Below are positions 44,101 through 56,100 of a DNA stretch of 64,000 nucleotides, piece by piece (within the stretch, counting starts at the first letter, position 1; every line of letters starts with the position of its first letter). A program made the position numbers and the translations under genes. This stretch comes from Sabellastarte sp. h YS-2021 (taxonomy: Eukaryota; Annelida; Polychaeta; Sabellida; Sabellidae). The DNA is taken from NCBI GenBank assembly GCA_964017235.1, contig OZ024928.1, forward strand, positions 88,159,566 to 88,223,565, written 5' to 3'. The notes below the pieces were generated by a model that did not search any database, was not told the origin of the DNA, and saw nothing but the letters and a program-made list of their open reading frames with translations.

Positions 44101-47100
44101 ACTGAACATGGTGTAATCTAACAAATAGAGAATTCAGCCTTTCTGAAAATGACTGGTGATGCACCCAAGATATTTTTGTTTTTGCTGGACTCTTAGGTCC
44201 AATAACAAAGAAGATATAATATTTTTTAAATGTAAACCCTGTTTGAAATAAGGGTCAAAGAAAGAAAAAGGAAAAAAGTCATCTAGTCATTTCGCTCACT
44301 GTTAAAAACAAAAAATAGCTGTTACTTACTTAGGTATTGAGATAGACCTCTAAAACAGATACCACCATGTAGGTAACGAGAAAGTGGCTGAATCATATAT
44401 TTTGGTTAAAAATCTAAATACAGTCATTTTGGAAGTACGAGTAATTTACCCAATTACTCAATCAGCTGAGGACCTAGAATTGCAAAAGCAGCAAATTTAT
44501 GGAGGACCTCGAAATAGGCGTCAAAGTACAAATCTGACCCTTCTAAGATTGATGACCCATGATTTCCTATTGATTTGCACATCCCAAACCCCACAAAGCC
44601 TAGGACTAATAACAATGAAGATACAAGGCCTTATTAGTACACAAACACAGTTTGGCCTTGAAGCAGAGCTCAAAGGTCAAACCAGACCCTCCCATAAGAT
44701 TCCCAGCCCATGATTTTCTAAAAAGTATAAGCTGATATAACATTTTGGATCCCTACAACCAATAATAAACGAGTAACATATGAATATATCCAAAAATAGA
44801 GGGATAAAGGCAGACATGCCAATATTTAGAGGCCAGCCATGACCTTAGAGAAAGAGGCTGAAGATGAAATTTTTGCATGATCATAGGAAAATATATTTGT
44901 GATATATTTCAGCCATAAGATTTTTGCGCAAAATTTTTATTGCTATATTGCCTTTTAAGCTATTATGTTCACCTTTAGGAGGCCACTGTTGGTCTTATAG
45001 TAGAAGGCTGGGTCCACAAAACAGCAGGCTCTGAGGCCTTACCTATATAAACCCACGTATCATATCGGAAAGGTCCATGTAAAATAATTTTTAAGTTATT
45101 ACCTTTTAAGCTAATGCTTTGACATATAGAAAGCCACCAATGGTCTAAAAGTGGAAGGCCAAGGCCAGAAAACATTGGGTCCTGAAGACTTACCCATATA
45201 TACCCACATAACAAATTTGAAAGGTCTATATAAAAGTTATATTGTAAAAGAAAGGTAGTGTTGCGAGGATGTTTGTAGAAGTTTGATAGTTCGCTCGTTT
45301 ACTGCCCTGAATTCAGAGTTCAGTTCAAACTTCTGAAATTCGGGCTTTGCAAAATGTTTAGAAATCCCAAATATCACACCACATCCCAACAGATCTTATT
45401 TTTGCCCATCTATAAAAACTTGTTTTTTATTGAAAATATGGCGGAATGTATTTAAACTACACATGAATTTTAAATTTTTACCATATTTTCAAAGTCACAA
45501 GATTTTATGACAGATTTCTGCATTTTAACTGGTTTCGAAAATGTTGTTTCGACGATCGAACTAGATTGAAGTTAGCTGTCTTGTACAGATAAAAAACAGT
45601 GAACCTGAAATTCAAAGGTATTTCACAGCACTAATGAAAGGAAATCTCTACAGCAGTAGTGTGACCTTTTGAAAAGCTAAGTATTCCCCAACTTTCATTT
45701 GGTGATACATTTAAAACAAGAATTATTAAACTGTTTGACATTAGTCTTCATTTCTCTTTTCAAAAACCTAAAGGAAAACTTGACCCAGAAAAAAAAAATT
45801 TTTACAATATAATTGTACATTTTCTTCACTCAACATTTGTATTAGAAGCAACTATCTTAGCTAAAAAACAAGTTACCAGGTTTGTATTTTCAATTTGGAA
45901 TGGAGACACTTCCTGTGATAACCCCTGAAGGCAAATAAACCACACAGCATCAATTGCTTTTTTATATAATATATATATTTTTTTCAAGCACACATCAATT
46001 CAACAAATTAACACCAGTCATTACAAGAACATTACATAACATCACAAGAATTCAAAGGACAAATTTATCAAAAAGTACACTTGAAAGACTAAACCTAGTC
46101 TGCTGTTTTATATTGGTTAATGTGAGCAACCAATTATAGATTCAGTCTCCATAAAAGGCTGTTTAATGAAAAAAATCTTAGAAAACAAATCCTTTATCAT
46201 TTTTTTTTCAGGAGTACAAATAAAATAAAAGCTAAAATGGGTATCAATAATAGTAGAGGTGATAGGAAACATTAAATATGCAAATGACTACACACTCTTC
46301 TCAAGGAGAGTAGTTTACAAAAGCTCTGTGATTACCCTAAATGCACTCAATCATACAAACAAACTTTTTTTTTTTTTTTGGAAAGTAGTATCTGTAAAAT
46401 GAGAATCATCTACATTGACTGGAATTGTTTTTGTTACGGTTGCTAACTTCTCCAAATGCAAACAAAAATTTTGTATCTTCTCATATTGGGAACTGTCAAC
46501 TAGTTTTACTCGTATATAAAGCCAACTAACATTCTGGTTCTATAATTAAACAGAGTCTACTATATTTAAAAAGGCAATTTAACTGAAAATATGCTAGCTT
46601 ATGAAGTATTTTAGATATAAATATACATGAAATCTAAAATTAATAGTTTCTTTAAGTAGCATAATGAAAACATATAAAGAGACTATATCTGTTCAGTATT
46701 ACATGCCTGGAAATTTTCCAGAAAGATCCACCAAAATGTGTCCTGCATGATGGCAACAGATGCTTCAGACAGGAAGATCTTCTTCCAGAACTTTCTGAAT
46801 CCTGACTGTGAAAACAAAGAAAAATATACAGTATCACCAAAAACCTTTTAAACCTGATTGCAGAACAAAGCAAATACATTTTTGAACTCTTTTCAAAAGT
46901 TTGCAATAAAAGAACCTGTTTAAGTGCATTCATGTACTCTTAAGATATCACTTGGTGTAGCGAGTAAAGAAAAGATACTTGTTATTTAGTGTTGCAAATT
47001 TTAGAACCGGTTACCAAAAGTGAAAATTCAGCGACAAACCGGATGCATTTGATTTAGTAAACGCCAAGACATTAGCTTTCAAATGAGTACATGAGCTGTA

Positions 47101-50100
47101 ATTTGCATATAAATATGAACCGCAATGTGCTTTTTAAAGACTTTTGAGGACAAAACATCTGATATATCAATAGATTATAAAACACTGTGAAATATTTCTT
47201 GCTGTTGAATATTTTGGTAAGTTAAAATAATATGTGAGGAAACTATTGTTAGTGTGCAATTTTTAATATTTCAAGTTTTCCTCCCGTTCAATGTGTTGAC
47301 AGTCAAGATGGCTTTCGCAAAGTGTTATTTCATGGTATTTCAGTAAAATACTCACCATACTAAGATACACAGGCCATCAACCCATGCCAAAGTGGTATAT
47401 AAAAACTAAAAATTGGTATAAAAAGGGGTTCTATTTATTTTTATAAAAATGGGACCTTTTGGTGATTTTATTGTTACTCACATAATTACTCATGAAAGAA
47501 GAACTTGCTCTACTTTGTAAACATAAAGTATATAATAAAGTATAAGCTATCCTATTCATTACACAAGTACATTTGACATTAAATGACAATGGTGAAAATG
47601 ACAATGATGATGATTAAAAAAAAAATCATTTAAAGCATAAAAACTTACAAAGAGTAGTCAATATATATACTAATATATCTTAATATATATATACTAGTTC
47701 TGATTATAAGGAGTCTTTTATATATTGTGAATAGCTTGGAAACAACAAATACAGTGACATGGTTCTTGGATGTCAGAGATTTTGTTTTATTAGTTTTAAT
47801 GAATCAACAAGGCAAGTATTGATTAAACATACTTACATTAAAATCCTGGGCCTTGGTCACCCTGTGTAGAATGTGAGGGGCCTCTAGTGGACCTGGCAAT
47901 GAGGTCAACTCACCCTTAAAATACCCTGGAAACACGCAATGTTCCACAGACTTCTTACGCACCTCTGCAAAACTGTCTCTCATCTCCTATAAACACAAAC
48001 GAGAAGGCATAGTCTGTGCAATGAAGGTCCAAAACTAGAAATAATATACTAATATGATCTACATTAACAAGAAGTACAGTAGAAAGTTGAAAAATAAAGC
48101 AGGAAATTAATAGAAATTGGCCTGTTCTAACTCAATTTGTATGAATATATTTTGAAAACTACCCAAATTTAAATTGAAAAACCATAATCTTTTCCAAACT
48201 CTGTTCTAAAAATAATCTATTTTTCTACTCTTTACCAAGTACTCGAGGCTATCTTCACAGCCTTGGAAGTTGTACCTTAGAAATATGCAAAAACCAAAAA
48301 TTGCTAAAAACCGATAATATTTATACCAGTTTTTCTTTCTGTTTCCTTGAGGGATGAGCCTTCACTGCATCCGATTCAGCCATTTGGGTGAGGAATGCTA
48401 GAATAATGGTACAGAATTACCAGTGAGATATTGTTTTTACCACTCTCAAATCTAATTGCAACTCCTTTAATTGCAGTTGATACTAAACTTTGCAGAATTC
48501 TCCAACTTTTTCTGCATTAGTAGGTAACACCAGCATATACCACAGAGCTCCAGTTAAAATAGCTATTACTTCAGTATTTGTGGTAACCGTTATATTTTCA
48601 CAGTTTTTTTACCATTTTATTCAGTGTAAAGAGGGCTTATTTCCAAGTATACTGCATCAGCTCTATTTGAATCCATTTGGTGGATACAAGCCTTAATAAA
48701 AGTACTTTGGTTTTGTGTGTATTGTTTTGATCTCTCTCTCTCACTGATTGATGTTTGTTCTGTTACCCTATAAAACTGCATGAGTGTACCACTGAGGTAT
48801 TTATTTATTTATGTCACACTTAGTTTCTTTGGATCAGATATGTTGCCACAGTTACTAGTTGGAAGGGCAGAGGAACATACAGTACATACAGTTGGTCAAG
48901 GTTCTGTACTGTAAGCCGCTGACCAATGGCAAGCAACTACCAGCTTTCCCACCTGAGGTCAGGCAGGGATTTGAACTCTGATTTCAGAGGTGGAAGGCAA
49001 GTGTGTTACCACTGGGTCACCATGGCCCTGTGGTATCAAACTGATGGACATATAATTAGCTATAACAATGCAGTAAACAATACCTGTTTCCTGTCAAAAT
49101 TTAATATACAATTTAGATATTTAGTAATAATGTATACACTAATAAATGTATACACTTGAGTTTAAAAGACTTTTGTTTTTATTCTTTATCTGTCCTTCAA
49201 ATTATTAGTATTATTGGGTCTAATGCACTGATATTAAATATGAGACATGATCACGACACTATACATTGTATAACTAGTTAAAACAACAAACATCATTGAC
49301 AAACCACATAAATACTGATACTATTTTCTGAAAACAGAAGTTTTAAGATAATGCAATATATAATTATATAAAATAACATGAAAATGTCATGCAAAAGGAA
49401 ATATAGTCCCAGCAGTGGCATGCATCATTCACATAAACTCTGTGTGATAATAAAAGAACAATATCAGCATATATCATTCCCAAACACACTCATATGAATT
49501 CCAACCAGAAGTAATACAGACATCTGAAACCAGGTGCAAGTGCAAAAAAAAAATAAATAAAATTTAAAAAGTTTAAAAATACACACTTTAAATACCATGA
49601 ATTTCCAAAATAATGCCTGGGCTTATATTTGCAAACATTGTTAGAGTTATTCTTATTCTTTGATGCTTATACGAAAACAATGATTTTCTAAAGAACAATT
49701 CTTAGAATAAGAAGAACTTTTAAGAATGACAATTTTTGTTCCAAGACCTAAGCAGTTTTAGAATTCCTAACATGTTAATGAAAAATCGGAAACAATGCCT
49801 GTGTAAAGAGCAGCTAACATTAATATTTTAGTTGTTGACAAGGCTGGATGTTTTATGCATTGATAAATTATAAAAGAAATACACCTTAAAATTTTTTTGG
49901 AAATTTTTATTCTAAATATATATATATTTTTTATAGTGAGGGTTTTCCTTGGAAAATCTCTATCTATTAAGAAATTCTTGGAATAGAGAATTACAATATC
50001 AAGAATGCTAGAGAAGATAAAGTTTGATCCTGGACTTAAGTAAACATATATTTAAGAATGAGCCTACTTTGTGGCATTTCATATTTTGTATTACTGTCTG

Positions 50101-53100
50101 CAGCAAGTTATACTTTAACTGTCTATAACTGTCTTGTTATACTTTATTGGTAGTTTGCAAAATAATTAATGACCAGGAATTTTTCAGAAAGTTATTGTAG
50201 CTTACAGATGATTTCATAACTAATATTAAGACTTACCTCAAAGTGCTTTGCAAACTTCATGTTTAAGCATTCGTTAAAAAATACACATAGCACTAAACAT
50301 TTATAAATTGATTGTACAATTAACCTCTCCTTTGAAAAGTTGATGTCCGCATTTTTTAACTATTTAACACATTTTACACACTAATGGGCAGATTACAAAT
50401 AAAGAAAACAATTGCTCAGTGGTTGGTCCAGAATTCTAGACATTGCAAAATACAACTTTTATGCTTTTACTTTGAATTTCCCCCACATAACATATTGGCC
50501 AAGATTCAAATAATAACCACAGACTAAGGTGGGGGTTGAATGGTTGAATGCGACTGGACTTATTACATTTTGCATATTACAATGAAATTCTTTGAGCATA
50601 TCAATTAACTATGTGACACTGCTATTAGTCAATTAAATTTAAGATATTTAGCCATTATTACATCAATAATGACACCGTAGCAGGAAAATCTTGAAAGACA
50701 CATTGAATATTCATACATAACTATTAACTGAAACATATACTTATGCAGTCTACTGCAATAAACTTTCATTGAAAAAACAACAACACATTTTTGTTTCAAC
50801 TCTTTTTTAAATTCTCCAAACATCTCACTAATGTTTTTGATGGCATAATCCTGCTATAACTGCTGTAACTGCTATAGGGTAAGAAATCTAAAATTCGCCA
50901 CATATCTGAAATTTGCCACATGTGGAATACTAATAAAAATAATGAACTGAGGTGAGATTTGTTGAATATATAGTAAATAAATGCTTTTTGAACTGGAATA
51001 TACCAAGTTTAAGACAAAGCATCATTTTTTCATAGAATTAATTAAGGTTTTAGAGGTGGCGAATTTTAGATTTCTTACTCTATATTAAAATCAATGTATA
51101 CTAAAGTCAATCAAGGGAAATCCCATTGTTTTACTCTGAATTATAAAAACATTCTTTTTAAATCTGTAACATCAGTGGTTCTTTAAGTCTATAAAAACAA
51201 ATTATAAAAACATTCTTTTTAAATCTGTAATATCAGTGGTTTTTTAAGTCTACTCATCTAATTTGTTGCAGAATTTTTGTGAATTTGACTTTGATATTAA
51301 TTTTGCATACTGTGGAAAAATTGCATTTCTTGTTCTCATGCCAGTCAAACTTGCACCATCTGTCAGAATCTGTATACAGCATAGATTCTACAAATGTTCC
51401 TTAAAATGCAGAAGCTTTATAGAGCAATGAAGCACAGGGCGATTCCGCTAAACAATAATCACCATGTATATTTCAACCTTATTAAAATGAGCAATATTCA
51501 CATGAAATTCAGTGAAAATAACAGAAAGTTATACAGATATAATATTATAATATAAAAGGCCATAAAACAGTATTTTTAATGCATATAAAACAGCAGCTAT
51601 TTCTATTTTTGAAATGCATTGAAGAAAAAGCCAGTATTAATGGTCATAAAAAACCTTGATATACGTGTAGTTGCATAAAAGGCACATAATCAAAGAATCC
51701 TGAAAACTATAAACTGGTGGAAACAAAGAGGTTGTAGAAATAAAATATGGACATAATGTAAAAGACTTAAACAAATATATGAAAGTCTTAAGAAAAACAT
51801 GCCATCTGCTAAAAAATACAGATGCATTTAAACAGCATCCTTAACAAGTTATCAGATGGAAATTCCCTTTGAGGATCATACATTTTTGGATGTCTCATTT
51901 TTAGTGACTGTTTGAATTTGAGTCTGACCTGACAGAAGGAATTTAAACTATATTGAAGACAAAATTAGCATTCAAATTATTCTGGAATAGATTTAGGTTA
52001 TATATCCATTTCATTGATGTACTTTCCTTTACTTTGGGAAGAATGAATACCAATTTTAGTTACCTGACATAAAGTTTAAGGCTGTTGATTTAAATTCCAA
52101 AGCATATTAAATATGTTACTGTTTCACCATAATTCCTGGTTTAATTTTGATGAAAAATGGAATTCATTTAACCCCTCAAAATCTTACTAACAGAGCTCTA
52201 AGGGAATAGATATGACCTTAAACTTTAAACTAAACATGTAAATAAGTCTGATGTGTAAGTGTGCATAAAGATTCTGTTTTTGATCATGTGGCCTTACAAA
52301 AGATTTGATAGATTAAATGGACTACCAAATATAATATTCAAATGGCTATTATAGAGAAGTATGTACATTCAAGTTAAACATAAATGCAGTGGTGGGACTG
52401 CTAAAAGAATTGGGGTTGAAATGAAATATTGGCCATTAATTTTATAAGAGGCATATTTAAAAAATCAATTTTAAGTATATCTATGTAATAGCTACAGTAT
52501 CCAGATGTTAAAATGATTCAATGTTAGATAGAGGTCATTATCAGTTTGAAAATTACATATTTTAACTGTATTAATTTGAGACATATTATCATGAAAAAAT
52601 AAACTTGAAAATAAGCATACAAGATTCTTTTTGATGCAAACAAATATGTTGGGGTAACCTTTCAGGAATATGATACAAACTGGTTTCTTAAAATTTAGAA
52701 ATAACTTTGCTCACTCTTTCAGACACTGCTTTCAGCAGACTATATAGATAATATTATGACAGGCTATAACACCGGATGACAAAAGTCCACACTTATTTTA
52801 GAAGATTTTTCGTGCTAAAACCACTGAGAATTGGGAAGCAATTAACTGTCTTTCACATTTAAAGCCAGGGTAATATATAAAATCAAGACCTCACAGGTGG
52901 GTGGCAAAGGTACTGCTACAAGGACCCTATATAATTTCCTGAGAGAAATACTACTGAAGGGCTATAACAGACATCCATAACATGTTACACATGGGTTAAA
53001 CATGAAATATGAATACAAATTGTACACCAGTTGGGATTTATTAAAGGTTGCTGACACATAAAGAAGTAGGGGAGTTTAACACAGATTGACATAATTAAGC

Positions 53101-56100
53101 ATTTTAATCATTTAATTCTAACAAATGCTTAATTACTATGTGACTTCTCAGTTTTATATACCTTAAAGAAAAAGCTATAAATAGTAAATATGGCAATTGC
53201 TGTTATATAGAACAACTTAAAACAGATTTTGCAACATGGAAAGCAAACTTATCCTTTGTATTCTGCAAACTGTACATTTTCAGTTTTTGTCTCTTGTTGA
53301 TGTCAAAGCTTTATAATTACATGGATAGCTCTTTGCATTCAGCAGATTCAATAATATACACAATTCCAACATTTAATTTAAAAAATTTAACACACCCCCC
53401 CCCCCCCCCCCCCCCCCCAGTTATGTTGTGGTTTACAAAACATACATGTCCTGTCAAGATTTTAAGCATAAAAAGAATCTGAAATATTCAAAAATGCTGT
53501 GCAAAAATAATTTATCTCATTAGATATTATATATTTGTAGAATGTATACTTCTGCTGTAAATATTGTGGAATAACTTATGAAATAAATACAATGAATATC
53601 TTTTAATCTGTTATACTGACAGACTGGTAAATTTACTTCTGTCTGGCGCACTAGCAATATTTGTGTGTTAACAAGATTCGGGAGATAAGACAAGAATGTG
53701 ATTTAACACCAAATACATTTACTTAAGTATATGTTTCCATGATACCAATGGTTGATCATCAATCATGATTCTATCACTTATATTTAAGTATTGTCATATA
53801 CTCCACATTGATTGTGGACACCTCACAAATCACAATGCCTAATTATTTTCTGTATCTGGTCCAAAAAAGTGATTAGCAATGGTCCATCCTCCTGCGGATT
53901 CATTTTTAACTAAAAACAAACCTTCACAGGAACCACAAGGAATTCGGAGAAATTCCAAAACCTACGTTTTACAATGTTATATTGATATATATTATATATA
54001 TACATGTATATACATATATACTTATCTATACTGACCATATATTTGAGTATATGGATATAAAACATATCTGATATCTACTGTTATATATATAATGAAGTAT
54101 GTTTTTGTAATTATATGTAAGTAAAAGTTTCAAGTAAATGTGTGTATAGGTACACAACGTGCTGTCAACTCGGCGGTTTCTGAGTGGGACAGTTTTCGAC
54201 TGAAAAAAATCTCACAAGAGAATGGCATTGCATGGCTGTCTGTTTAAAACAATTTACACAAAACATATATTGGGAAATACTATTTTGACTTTTTATTCTT
54301 GTACATCATTATTTCACATAATACAATCTTATGCAGCTGGATATCAACAATCAACCATTGGCAATGGGCCATCACAATCACATGGAAACAATACCTTAAA
54401 GACCAACTGTACATATATTAGAATAGTCATGAGGAGAAAGACAGAAGCTTCCTACTGGCTGTATACCTGACTGGACTGAAGCAGAATCTTCCAATACTTC
54501 TACTCGAGGAGCTGGATCTATATCTTCTAAGTAATGTTTTGTTTAATAAATAATTTTATTTACTTTGTAGAGCAAAGAGTACATATATTGGCAGATGGTT
54601 GCCAAAAAAATAAATAATAAAACAAAAACCAGTTGCTATTTATACAATGTATTAAAGAAACCAATGTGTATTTAATACTATTTATGTACAATATTAATAT
54701 CAAACAAAAATTCTGACTAATCATTGAAGCTACCTTTCAGCTCATAGAAAAGAAAACAATAATTGTTTCCATTATCTAAAATTCATGTTCCATGTTGCAC
54801 CTTTAATAACGGTTTTTTCAACAAAAAAGTGAAAATTCAGTATAAAGAAAACAGTAAACTAATTGTTTAAACATTGCTTTAAAAATAAAAATGAACAAAG
54901 TTTCACGTTATGTTCTTTCTTGACAACAGGAACAGGCCACAAGACTTATACTTCTTAACTTATACTTGATACAAATCATGTACTGTCAAATTTTGACCAC
55001 AAACATAACTTGCTGTATTAAGAACAGACAAGGAAAGACTAGCTTATTTTAGATGGCATTTTCATTTCATAGTTCATATTTAGAATAATTGTTGGTTGAT
55101 ATTAACCCTAATGCTTATCAACATATACAATACCAGGTAATATAAATATTAATTTTTTTTTACCTATTATAAAAACAAATATTCACTAACCATTTTAAAT
55201 ATAAATAAAACAACACTTAACTTGCATATATTTTGCATTATTCATTTATTTGAGCATCAATAACTATATTCACAAGAGTTTGTGAATATCTTTTGGCACT
55301 AAACTGTAATGTAGAAAATTTGATTGCGTCTTCAGTTACATTAAGTTGTAATACCCTCATTCACAACAGTCAGTAAATACTTAATACCTTTATGTATGGA
55401 AATGATTATGGAATATTGACTGATTAATATACATATACACATCTATATATATATATATATATATGTACACATATCAAAACTCTTCAAACTAATATACAAT
55501 ATTATGTATCCATTTTTTTTTTCAGCACAAGTTTACCGCAATGGAAATATAAATGGTTTCTTGTGCCAATTTAAGTATCAAGTAATGGCATAAGCTATAA
55601 GACATAAGATTTTATTTATTGTTGTGACATGTAACAGAGTAAAACAAATAATAACAATACTTAAGTCAGTTACCCAGCCCATAATGGCTTTTATGTCACT
55701 TTAAAATTATTGAGAAGTAATAATGTGTGATGAATTTAAAAGAAAAAGAAATACAGGTACATAATTGAAATAACTTAGCTTTCTCGATTTACAGGCTAAA
55801 GTTAAATATATAACCAAATTACAAACAGGATGTTTTAACATTAAAAAAAAAAAAAAATTGGTCATCAGACAGATCGTAAAATTCAATGAATAACATATGC
55901 AAGAGCCATGCATACCTTTTGGCACTGAGAGGGGCAAGTTGTCTGTTGCTGTTGTTTTGGCATCATCTTCTTCCTTTTCCTCTTTATCTAACTCGAGAAC
56001 CATACGACCATACCTCTGTAACACTTCATCAAACTTATCCAACCTGTTTTCTAAACTTTTCAAGACATGTAAATCAATAGCTGCAAAAAAGAGAGTTAAG

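Larger units (their letters stand above)
51090..55915. other. Long FAM227 intron, no gene seen; C24 run
   Basis: AT-rich intron between exons 3 and 4. A direct duplication of ~50 bp (AATTATAAAAACATTCTTTT and following) lies at ~51140 and ~51198. A run of 24 C lies at 53395-53418 and a TA tract at ~55444-55465. Open frames are short. Confidence 0.55.
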
